The notes below the pieces were generated by a model that saw only the letters and a list, made by a program, of their open reading frames with translations, searched no databases and had not been told where the DNA came from. A DNA stretch of 64,000 bases, from assembly GCA_030442055.1 (NCBI GenBank), contig JAUJEB010000004.1:682001-746000 (forward strand), given 5' to 3'. Shown one piece after another: positions 1 through 6,935 of the stretch. Source of the stretch: Agaribacillus aureus. GTDB lineage: Bacteria; Bacteroidota; Bacteroidia; Cytophagales; Cyclobacteriaceae. A program made the position numbers and the translations under genes. Each line of letters opens with the position of its first letter. Position 1 is the stretch's first letter.

Positions 1-149
1 CGGGTGGATGTAACGGATTTCACCGGGCTTAAATCGTCCAGGTCAGGTGGGGTATTATTATTGCGTAAATAACGCTGTCGCCTTCCATCAACCTTATTAA
101 CTAATAGATTTAAAGAATACTGCGCTCCCTGGAATATGAATTCACCCAT
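1..149 (-). CDS. Possible partial CDS running off the left edge
   Basis: An open minus-strand frame starts with ATG at 149 and stays open to the window edge (49 codons, rich in Arg, Asn and Asp; contains the run VNKVDGRRQRYLRNNN). I do not recognise a family. Its start lies only 38 bases from the start of the divergent ybaB gene and no minus-strand TAnnTTTG element is visible between them, so it may be fortuitous. The rest of the gene, if real, lies outside the window. Confidence 0.25.
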   Translation of the reverse strand, partial: MGEFIFQGAQYSLNLLVNKVDGRRQRYLRNNNTPPDLDDLSPVKSVTST

Positions 150-157
150 AAATAGAA

Positions 158-165
158 TACTTTTG
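158..165 (+). promoter_or_regulatory. Predicted -7 element of ybaB
   Basis: TACTTTTG matches the Bacteroidota primary-sigma -7 consensus TAnnTTTG exactly and sits 22 bases before the ybaB ATG, implying a very short leader. No convincing TTTG -33 box is seen at the usual 17-23 base distance, so the call rests on the -7 box and position only. Confidence 0.45.
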
Positions 166-187
166 TGATTAAAAATAATAGAGCAAT

Positions 188-520
188 ATGTTTGACATGA
201 TGAAAATGATGGGTAAGATCAAGGAGGCCCAGGAAAAAATTCAGGAAGCCCAAAAAGCTTTGACAAAGCTGGAAATTACAGCTGAGTCCGGCGCGGGGAT
301 GGTAAAGGCTACTGTAAACGGAAAAAAACAATTGATTGATCTGGACATAGACAACTCCCTCGTGAAACCCGGTGACGAAGACATGTTGAAAGATTTAATC
401 ATTGCGGCTGTCAATAAGGCCATTGAAGATGCGGATGAACTAGCCAAGGAGGAAATCAAAAAATCAACGGAGGGAATTATACCCAACATTCCGGGGATGA
501 ACCTCGGTGGGCTTTTTTAG
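188..520 (+). CDS. ybaB: YbaB/EbfC family nucleoid-associated protein
   Basis: A 110-residue protein of the YbaB/EbfC DNA-binding family. It has the family layout: a Met- and Lys-rich N-terminal helix with MMGKIKEAQ, a central beta segment around residues 30-65 in which the family's G-x-V-K-A-x-V-N-G signature is visible (AGMVKATVNG), and a C-terminal amphipathic helix followed by a Gly/Pro-rich tail. Family members are small dimers that bind DNA and are often linked to recF/recR in other phyla. Here the gene is followed without a gap by a glycosyltransferase (the stop ends at 520 and the next ATG begins at 521), suggesting translational coupling. The start is supported by the TAnnTTTG element just upstream. 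Confidence 0.9.
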   Translation: MFDMMKMMGKIKEAQEKIQEAQKALTKLEITAESGAGMVKATVNGKKQLIDLDIDNSLVKPGDEDMLKDLIIAAVNKAIEDADELAKEEIKKSTEGIIPNIPGMNLGGLF

Positions 521-1537
521 ATGAGCAGGGTAGCCATAGTCATTCTTAACTATAATGGTAAGAATTATTTAGAGCAATTTTTACCTACCTTAAAAAAATA
601 CAGCCGGGGACACACCATTTTTGTGGCGGATAATCATTCCACCGACGACTCTGTGGATTTTCTTACCAAACACCACCACGATGTAGAAAAGATCCTTTTA
701 TCTCAAAACTATGGCTTCAGCGAAGGGTATAATCAGGCACTGCAAAAAATAGAAGCTGATTATTATATATTGATTAATTCAGACATAGAAGTTACCGAGG
801 GTTGGATAGCGCCTATCATAGCCCTGATGGATCAGAACCCTGAAATAGCGGCCTGTCAGCCCAAGATCCTCTCCTTTGAAAATAAAGACAAATTTGAATA
901 CGCCGGTGCCGCCGGTGGGTTTATTGACACATTAGGTTACCCGTTCTGTCGGGGGCGTCTTTTTGAAACAATCGAAAGTGACACCGGTCAATACGACGAT
1001 AACCGCGAAATATTCTGGGCTACCGGCGCCTGCCTTTTTGTGAGGGCTGAGGCTTATGTCAAGGCAGGGGGGCTGGATAAAGACTATTTTGCACATATGG
1101 AAGAAATAGACTTGTGCTGGCGGCTGAAACGGATGGGATATAGTATATTTTATTGTGGAAACAGTCAGGTTTATCACATCGGGGGTGGAACCTTACATAA
1201 AACCAATAGTTTCAAAACCTATCTGAACTTCAGAAACAGCCTTGTCACGCTTTATAAAAACACACCCTTCAGCCAATTATTGTGGAAAATGCCATTGCGC
1301 TGGATTTTGGATGTACTGGCGGCCTTTCGGTTCCTGACCCAATGGTCATTTGACAACTTTTGGGCCATAGGCAAAGCGCACACTGCTTTTTTAAGAAACC
1401 TGCTAAAAATCGAGGCGAAACGCAAAAAAGTATTGAAATTGGGCTCAAAAACACAATTTAAGGAAATCTATAAAGGATTAATTGTGGTGGCTTATTTTCT
1501 GAAAAAAGTGCGGATATATTCCCATTTGAAACACTAG
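521..1537 (+). CDS. Glycosyltransferase family 2 protein
   Basis: A 338-residue inverting GT-A fold glycosyltransferase of the family 2 type that transfers sugar from a nucleotide-sugar to an envelope or exported glycan; the specific substrate cannot be read. The N-terminal IVILNYNG strand, the DNHSTDDS motif near residue 38, and the metal-binding LINSDIEV segment near residue 85 are typical, as is the downstream EEIDLCWR acceptor-side motif near residue 192. C-terminal hydrophobic stretches at about 255-290 could be membrane-associated. It abuts ybaB. Its stop codon shares the tetranucleotide CTAG (1534-1537) with the convergent PspC-like gene: TAG read on each strand terminates one gene. 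Confidence 0.88.
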   Translation: MSRVAIVILNYNGKNYLEQFLPTLKKYSRGHTIFVADNHSTDDSVDFLTKHHHDVEKILLSQNYGFSEGYNQALQKIEADYYILINSDIEVTEGWIAPIIALMDQNPEIAACQPKILSFENKDKFEYAGAAGGFIDTLGYPFCRGRLFETIESDTGQYDDNREIFWATGACLFVRAEAYVKAGGLDKDYFAHMEEIDLCWRLKRMGYSIFYCGNSQVYHIGGGTLHKTNSFKTYLNFRNSLVTLYKNTPFSQLLWKMPLRWILDVLAAFRFLTQWSFDNFWAIGKAHTAFLRNLLKIEAKRKKVLKLGSKTQFKEIYKGLIVVAYFLKKVRIYSHLKH

Positions 1538-1752
1538 AAATACCAAACCCTGTTATTTCTCCTTCTCAGGTGCTTCCTGAAGTTAATGATAAAAGCAAGC
1601 GTCAGGTAGATGATAATTGGCGACCCAAAGGTTAAAAAAGAAGCGTAAACAAAAAATAATCTAATGCTGGCAATAGGTATTTTAAGTTTTTCTCCTAACT
1701 TCGTGCAAACACCAAAAGCTTGTGATTCGAAGAAATATTGAATTTTACGCAT
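1534..1752 (-). CDS. PspC domain-containing small membrane protein
   Basis: A 72-residue protein matching the PspC domain: an N-terminal segment with FGVCTKLGEKLKI followed by one or two hydrophobic stretches (IRLFFVYASFLTFG and IIIYLTLAFIINF) and a basic Arg-rich tail. PspC proteins are membrane components of the phage-shock response in Proteobacteria. In Bacteroidota many stand-alone PspC-like peptides exist whose role is unclear. It is convergent with the glycosyltransferase, overlapping by four bases, and has its own exact TAnnTTTG promoter element at 1776-1783. Confidence 0.8.
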   Translation of the reverse strand: MRKIQYFFESQAFGVCTKLGEKLKIPIASIRLFFVYASFLTFGSPIIIYLTLAFIINFRKHLRRRNNRVWYF

Positions 1753-1775
1753 TGTATCTTTTAAAGAAAGATTTG

Positions 1776-1783
1776 CAAATATA
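1776..1783 (-). promoter_or_regulatory. Predicted -7 element of the PspC-like gene
   Basis: Read on the minus strand this is TATATTTG, an exact TAnnTTTG match, 24 bases before the ATG at 1752. A weak -33-like TTCG lies 23 bases further upstream. Together with the plus-strand promoter at 1836-1866 it forms a divergent promoter region. Confidence 0.5.
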
Positions 1784-1835
1784 ATAAAGAAAATAAGGAA
1801 TTATTTCGAATATTAAAAGATTTTTTCACTTAAAA

Positions 1836-1866
1836 TTGCATTCGTAATTTTATAAATATAGTTTTG
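1836..1866 (+). promoter_or_regulatory. Predicted Bacteroidota promoter for the TPR lipoprotein
   Basis: TTG at 1836-1838, a 20-base spacer and TAGTTTTG at 1859-1866 fit the TTTG-N(17-23)-TAnnTTTG consensus. The -7 box overlaps the TTG codon at 1864, so that codon cannot be the translation start of the downstream gene. Confidence 0.6.
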
Positions 1867-1902
1867 CACTTCGACACAACCAAAATTTTAAATATGACTT
1901 TT

Positions 1903-3681
1903 ATGAAAAAATTAGTTTATGCGTTATTCCTAGTTGGGATTTTATCTTTTTCAGGATGTTCATTGAGCCAAATGGTTAAAATGGCCGATCAACAACAACT
2001 CACCGTTACACCCTCCCCGCTAGAAGTTCATGCTGATACTGTAAATTTTGAAATGTCAGCAGCTTTACCTGTCAAAATGTTAAAAAAAGGTAAAGTTTAC
2101 ACAGTTAATACTTTCTATGAGTTTGGCGGACAAGAAAACCAGCCACAACCGGGAAGCATAGAGTTCAAGCAGGAGGATTTTCCTAATGCCAATGAGCAAC
2201 AGCCAAGAATCAGCCAAAACTTCTCATTCCCATACGAAGAGGCTATGCAGTCTGGTAAATTAACTGTACAAGGTGTCGCATCTGATCCAAGAAACGGAAA
2301 ATCAAAAGAAACTCCCAGAATGGACGTAGCCGAAGGAGTAATCACTACGTCAAGACTAGCGCAAAACAGCTATTACCCATCTTATGCCCCTCATGGCTAT
2401 AATGACCAGGAGGAATTGCTTCCTACCAATATCGAATTTTTCTTTTCACAAGGAAGCCCTGTTTTAAGATATTCAGAAAAACGTAGTGATCGCGGTAAAT
2501 TCTTCGACGCTTTCGTAGCTGAAAAAAATGTTACACGTACTGTTACCATTACAGGTACTCACTCTCCTGAAGGTGCTGAAAGAATTAACTCCAGACTGTC
2601 ACAACAAAGGGCTGAGGCCATTGAGAAGTTCTACCGTCAGGAGATGAGAAAATATGACTACAAGGGAGCTGCAGATTCTATTAATTTCATTCTCAAGCCA
2701 GTGGTTGAGGATTGGGGTGAATTTAAAGCGTCTTTAGACGGATATGATGGTATTTCATCTGATGAAAAATCTGAAGTTTTGAATATTGTCAACGGCGCCG
2801 GTTCTTTTGAAGATAAAGAAGATGCGCTGCATAAGCTTTCTACTTACAAAAAATTATTCAGAGATATTTATCCTAAGTTAAGAACTGCTGAGACAGAAAT
2901 TCTTACAGTAAAAGAAAAGAAATCAAATGCTGAGATAGCGATTTTGGCTAAAAGCATTGTAAATGGTAGTGTGAGTTCAGATACACTTTCAGATGAGGAG
3001 CTAAGCTTTGCCGCTTCTCTAACCCCTTCATTGAGTGAAAAAGAGCGTATCTATACAGCTGCTACCAAGAAAAACGATAGCTGGAGTTCACATAACAATT
3101 TGGGTGCTACTTATTTGCAAATGGCTGCCGAAAGCAATGGTGGTGAAAACTTAAACAAGGCTATCACACAATTCGAAATTGCCAATAAAAAACAGGAAAG
3201 TGCACAAGCTTATATCAACCTCGGCTCAGCCTATTTGATGCAGGGTAATACTGCCAAAGCTTATGATGCCTTGAAAAAAGCTGAAGGCCTGAGCCCTTCT
3301 AACGAAGACAAAAAAGGGTTGAATGGCGTGAAAGGGGCTATTGAAGTAAAAATGGCAAAATACAGTGATGCAGTAAGCAACCTGTCAAACAGCGCAGAAA
3401 CTACTACTAACCTGTTTAATAAAGGATTGGCTCAAATCCTGAGCGGAGATCATAGAAATGCTATCACAACGCTAGAGCAGGTAACTGCTACTGATAACAA
3501 CATGGCACTCGCCTACTACGCTGCGGCAGTTGCCAGCGCCAGACTAGACAATGAGTCAGGTGTAACAAGCAATCTTACTAAAGCGGTGGCGGCCGACGCA
3601 TCATTAAAGGAAAAAGCTTTATCTGATCTTGAATTCAGAAATTATGCTTCCAACGATGCCTTCAGAAATGCGATTAAATAA
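1903..3681 (+). CDS. Lipoprotein with OmpA-like segment and C-terminal TPRs
   Basis: A 592-residue exported protein. The signal peptide MKKLVYALFLVGILSFSGC ends in a lipobox with Cys19, so it is predicted to be a lipoprotein. Residues about 200-280 carry an OmpA-like signature (THSPEGAERINSRLSQQRAEAI resembles the peptidoglycan-binding loop-helix), interrupted by a long insertion. Residues about 390-580 hold TPR-like helical repeats with alternating Gly/Ala/Tyr. The frame extends up to a TTG at 1864, but that codon lies in the -7 box; ATG 1894 is an alternative two codons upstream. It is monocistronic, closed by a strong terminator at 3701. The likely role is an envelope scaffold; no specific function is established from sequence. 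Confidence 0.75.
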   Translation: MKKLVYALFLVGILSFSGCSLSQMVKMADQQQLTVTPSPLEVHADTVNFEMSAALPVKMLKKGKVYTVNTFYEFGGQENQPQPGSIEFKQEDFPNANEQQPRISQNFSFPYEEAMQSGKLTVQGVASDPRNGKSKETPRMDVAEGVITTSRLAQNSYYPSYAPHGYNDQEELLPTNIEFFFSQGSPVLRYSEKRSDRGKFFDAFVAEKNVTRTVTITGTHSPEGAERINSRLSQQRAEAIEKFYRQEMRKYDYKGAADSINFILKPVVEDWGEFKASLDGYDGISSDEKSEVLNIVNGAGSFEDKEDALHKLSTYKKLFRDIYPKLRTAETEILTVKEKKSNAEIAILAKSIVNGSVSSDTLSDEELSFAASLTPSLSEKERIYTAATKKNDSWSSHNNLGATYLQMAAESNGGENLNKAITQFEIANKKQESAQAYINLGSAYLMQGNTAKAYDALKKAEGLSPSNEDKKGLNGVKGAIEVKMAKYSDAVSNLSNSAETTTNLFNKGLAQILSGDHRNAITTLEQVTATDNNMALAYYAAAVASARLDNESGVTSNLTKAVAADASLKEKALSDLEFRNYASNDAFRNAIK

Positions 3682-3700
3682 TTAACTAAATTCTATACTG

Positions 3701-3732
3701 AAAGCCCTCCTGTTTTGGAGGGCTTTTTTTTT
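3701..3732 (+). terminator. Rho-independent terminator after the TPR lipoprotein
   Basis: A perfect 10-bp stem (AAAGCCCTCC / GGAGGGCTTT) with a 6-base loop is followed by a run of T residues. Confidence 0.9.
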
Positions 3733-3819
3733 GGATTCAGGGAAAAATCTAATGGCATTAAGTTTTATTAATTACAAACATTATTTTATTTTTACGGCGC
3801 AAATTCAATATTATACATC

Positions 3820-4797
3820 ATGAGGGAAATACAATTCAGGCAAGCACTAGGCGAAGCGATGAGCGAAGAAATGAGGAGAGATTCCAAAATATTTCTAATG
3901 GGTGAGGAAGTCGCCGAATATAACGGTGCCTACAAGGTGAGCCAGGGTATGCTGGATGAATTCGGCGAAGACAGAGTAGTTGACACACCTATTGCCGAAC
4001 TTGGATTTACCGGATTGGGCATAGGGGCAGCCATGAATGGATTACGTCCTATTATTGAGTTTATGACCTTTAATTTTTCATTGGTAGCCATTGACCAGAT
4101 AATTAACGGTGCCGCTAAAATGAAGTCCATGTCAGGTGGCCAGTTCAACGTACCCATTGTGTTCAGGGGCCCCACTGGTAATGCCGGCATGCTAAGCTCT
4201 CAGCATTCACAAAATTTTGAAAACTGGTATGCTAATACACCTGGATTAAAAGTAGTGGTTCCTTGCGACCCACACGATGCCAAAGGTCTGTTGAAATCTT
4301 CCATACGCGATGATGATCCCGTTATTTTTATGGAATCTGAATTGATGTATGGGGACAAGGGCAATGTTCCGGAGGGAGAATACCTGCTGCCACTAGGCGT
4401 AGCAGAGGTAAAAAAAGAAGGAAATGACGTTACTTTGGTTTCTTTTGGAAAAATGATGAAAGTAGCCTTTGAAGCCGCGGCACAACTGGAAAAAGAAAAT
4501 GTATCCTGTGAAGTAATAGACCTTCGCACAGTAAGGCCTATTGACTATCAGACCGTCGTTAATTCCGTTAAAAAAACCAATCGACTGGTAGTAGTGGAAG
4601 AAGCCTGGCCATTGTCTTCTCTGGCCACAGATATCGCTTTTAATATTCAGAGAGAAGCCTTTGATTACCTCGATGCGCCAGTTAAAAGAGTAAATAGCCA
4701 GGACGTGCCGTTACCTTATGCGCCTACCTTGATCGAGGAAATTTTGCCAAATACAAAGAAGGTTATTCAGGCGGTGAACTCGGTCATGTACCGGTAA
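3820..4797 (+). CDS. pdhB: Pyruvate dehydrogenase E1 component subunit beta
   Basis: A 325-residue E1 beta subunit, which with the alpha subunit binds thiamine diphosphate, decarboxylates pyruvate and passes the acetyl group to the E2 lipoyl domain. Hallmarks include the N-terminal REIQFRQALGEAMSEEM, the ThDP-contact region LMGEEVAEYNGAYKV near residue 27, RVVDTPIAELGFTGLGIG, the GPTGNAG loop near residue 114, and the transketolase C-terminal domain with EVIDLRTVRPID. Length is normal for the family. No alpha or E2 gene is adjacent; the E3 gene is at 53.2 kb in this window. A near-consensus TATTTTTA at 3787-3794 may be its -7 box. A branched-chain or acetoin dehydrogenase beta subunit is a less likely alternative. 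Confidence 0.92.
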   Translation: MREIQFRQALGEAMSEEMRRDSKIFLMGEEVAEYNGAYKVSQGMLDEFGEDRVVDTPIAELGFTGLGIGAAMNGLRPIIEFMTFNFSLVAIDQIINGAAKMKSMSGGQFNVPIVFRGPTGNAGMLSSQHSQNFENWYANTPGLKVVVPCDPHDAKGLLKSSIRDDDPVIFMESELMYGDKGNVPEGEYLLPLGVAEVKKEGNDVTLVSFGKMMKVAFEAAAQLEKENVSCEVIDLRTVRPIDYQTVVNSVKKTNRLVVVEEAWPLSSLATDIAFNIQREAFDYLDAPVKRVNSQDVPLPYAPTLIEEILPNTKKVIQAVNSVMYR

Positions 4798-4838
4798 AAA
4801 ATCACTTGGTGTAAAGAAGATATCCTGCATTACAGCTT

Positions 4839-4860
4839 CCTGCCGGGAAACACCGGCGGG
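4839..4860. repeat. GC-rich hairpin in the convergent pdhB/ffh gap
   Basis: CCTGCCGG and CCGGCGGG form an 8-bp stem (one G-T wobble) around GAAACA. No T tract follows on either strand, so it may be a weak terminator for the two convergent genes or simply an RNA end-stabilising structure. Confidence 0.35.
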
Positions 4861-4912
4861 CTATACGCCAGCTGCGTAGAAATGTTGATCCCTCAAATTA
4901 ATGTGAATGGCA

Positions 4913-6247
4913 TTAACGGCCACCGAAAGGATTCAGGTTAGCCAATCCCCTCTTTCCTCCTCCCATCTTATTCATAGTTTTCATTAACTTCCGCATGTCG
5001 CCAAACTGCTTTAACAGGTTGTTTACCTGCTGAATTGAAGTTCCGCTTCCATTGGCGATCCGTTTTCTTCTGCTTCCGTTGATTAAATCCGGATTTTCGC
5101 GTTCCTTGACGGTCATTGACTTAATGATGGCTTCGATGGGCCTAAAGGAGTCATCATCAATATCAATGCCTTTTAAAGCCTTGTTCATGCCAGGCAGCAT
5201 GCCTACCAGGTCTTTAATATTTCCCATTTTCTTGATTTGCTCCAACTGTGACAGGAAGTCATTGAAGTTAAACTGGTTTTTCCTGATCTTCTTATTGAGC
5301 CGCTTTGCCTCTTCTTCATCAAAAGTCTGCTGGGCCTTCTCCACCAGCGATACAACATCGCCCATACCCAATATCCGCCTCGCCATCCTGTCAGGGTGGA
5401 ATATGTCAATAGCCTCCATTTTCTCACCGGTACTTATAAACTTAATCGGTTTATTGACCACGGTTTTAATGGACAAGGCAGCTCCTCCCCTGGTATCTCC
5501 ATCCAGTTTTGTTAGCACCACCCCATCAAAGTTAAGCCTTTCATTGAAGGTTTTTGCGGTGTTAACGGCATCCTGACCGGTCATGGAATCGACCACAAAC
5601 AGTGTTTCGGATGGATTCAGGTGCTCTTTCAGCAGGGTAATTTCCTGCATCATTTCCTCATCCACTGCCAAACGCCCGGCTGTATCGACAATAACTATTT
5701 TTTTATTATGGGCCTTGGCATGAGCCAAGGCATTTTTAGCAATTTTAAGTGGGTCCCGATGATCCGTTTCCGCATAAACTTCTACATCAATCTGCTCTCC
5801 TAATACCTTAAGCTGCTCTATCGCGGCGGGCCTGTATACATCACAGGCTGTGAGTAATACCTGTCTGTTTTGCTTTTTAAGCATATTGGCCAACTTGCCG
5901 GAAAAGGTAGTTTTACCCGACCCTTGCAAACCTGAAATTAGGATAACTGCCGGATCACCTTTGATATCAATATCAACCTTCTCACCGCCCATCAAAGAGG
6001 TTAATTCTTCGTCGACAATTTTAGTGAGCAACTGGCCCGGTGACACGGACACCAAAACCTGCTGACCTAAGGCCTTCTGCCGTATGGTGTCAGTAACCTC
6101 CTTAGCTACCTTATAGTTAACATCGGCATCGATCAGCGCCTTACGAATTTCCTTGACGGTGGTCGCTACGTTAACCTCGGTAATGGAACCCTGTCCCTTT
6201 AAGGTCTTAAACGCTCTTTCCAGCTTTACACTAAGATTATCAAACAT
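4913..6247 (-). CDS. ffh: Signal recognition particle protein Ffh (SRP54)
   Basis: A 444-residue SRP GTPase that binds signal peptides and 4.5S RNA and targets ribosomes to the membrane through FtsY. The N domain occupies residues 1-95, and the G domain shows G1 (GLQGSGKTT, 106-114), G3 (DTAGRL, near 188) and G4/G5 (TKLDGDTRGG, near 246). The Met-rich M domain begins near 320, with the RNA-binding helix-turn-helix around NGSRRKRIANGSG. It ends in a Gly-rich tail. Length and motif order are normal. It is convergent with pdhB and divergent from the YceI gene. Confidence 0.96.
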   Translation of the reverse strand: MFDNLSVKLERAFKTLKGQGSITEVNVATTVKEIRKALIDADVNYKVAKEVTDTIRQKALGQQVLVSVSPGQLLTKIVDEELTSLMGGEKVDIDIKGDPAVILISGLQGSGKTTFSGKLANMLKKQNRQVLLTACDVYRPAAIEQLKVLGEQIDVEVYAETDHRDPLKIAKNALAHAKAHNKKIVIVDTAGRLAVDEEMMQEITLLKEHLNPSETLFVVDSMTGQDAVNTAKTFNERLNFDGVVLTKLDGDTRGGAALSIKTVVNKPIKFISTGEKMEAIDIFHPDRMARRILGMGDVVSLVEKAQQTFDEEEAKRLNKKIRKNQFNFNDFLSQLEQIKKMGNIKDLVGMLPGMNKALKGIDIDDDSFRPIEAIIKSMTVKERENPDLINGSRRKRIANGSGTSIQQVNNLLKQFGDMRKLMKTMNKMGGGKRGLANLNPFGGR

Positions 6248-6257
6248 AGTACTTAAA

Positions 6258-6286
6258 TAAAATTACTTGTGAAGGAATGATACAAA
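6258..6286 (-). promoter_or_regulatory. Possible ffh promoter
   Basis: On the minus strand TTTG, a 17-base spacer and TAATTTTA (7 of 8 to TAnnTTTG) precede ffh. The implied leader would be only a few bases long, which lowers confidence. Confidence 0.3.
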
Positions 6287-6377
6287 TAGGTTTTCGGTTT
6301 TTATCAGGTGTTGCAAAATTAATTAAATCAATTATTAAATTGCAATATTAATCATATTAACGGATACATTAATTTTA

Positions 6378-6935
6378 ATGCTTTCGGAAATGGCTTCAGG
6401 TATCATTTCATTTTTTTGCGTTTGGCTGTTCCTTACCCCGCAGAAGGATACGATTTACATGACCAAATCCGGTAATGCGAGCTTCAAATCAGAGGCGCCG
6501 CTGGAACTCATCATTGGGTTCAGCAACAGCCTGGCAGGTGTAATAAATGCGGATAAACACACCTTCGCTTTCACCATTCCGATCAATTCATTTGACGGCT
6601 TCAATAGCGCACTGCAAAAAGAGCATTTCAGGGAAAATTATATGGAAACGCATAAATACCCAAATGCTACTTTCCACGGAAAAATGATTGAAATAATTGA
6701 TCTTGAAAAAAAAGGTGATTATCAGGTCCGGGCAAAGGGAAATTTGGAAATTCACGGAATAGTCCAGGAAAGGATCATTAAGTGTCAATTGGCTATCAAT
6801 GGTCAGGGTATTAAGGTATCCACACAATTCGAAGTTTTTTTGCAAGATCATGATATTCAGGTACCTAAAGTCGTCTACCAAAAAATTGCAGAAGAGATCA
6901 TCGTCTCTGTGGACGCTGAATTTGTAAAGAGATGA
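6378..6935 (+). CDS. YceI family protein (first copy)
   Basis: A 185-residue YceI-like protein. The family forms a lipocalin-like barrel that in characterised members binds polyisoprenoid or quinone-type lipids in the periplasm. Residues from about 33 onward show the family pattern: SGNASFKSEAPLE, FTIPINSFDGF, HFRENYMETHKYPNATFHGK and a GNLEIHGI strand. The N-terminus (MASGIISFFCVWLFL) is hydrophobic and likely a signal peptide; Met1 (6378) or Met5 (6390) are both possible starts. The stop overlaps the next ATG in an ATGA tetranucleotide, so it is translationally coupled to a sensor kinase. A second YceI copy lies at 11990. Confidence 0.85.
   Translation: MLSEMASGIISFFCVWLFLTPQKDTIYMTKSGNASFKSEAPLELIIGFSNSLAGVINADKHTFAFTIPINSFDGFNSALQKEHFRENYMETHKYPNATFHGKMIEIIDLEKKGDYQVRAKGNLEIHGIVQERIIKCQLAINGQGIKVSTQFEVFLQDHDIQVPKVVYQKIAEEIIVSVDAEFVKR

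Noticed and set aside
1864-1902. Upstream TTG extension of the TPR lipoprotein
   Set aside because: The TTG lies inside the -7 promoter box and the extension would precede the signal peptide.
5052-5576. 174-codon frame antisense to ffh
   Set aside because: It is Ser/Leu-rich shadow sequence opposite the conserved Ffh coding frame, with no independent signals.
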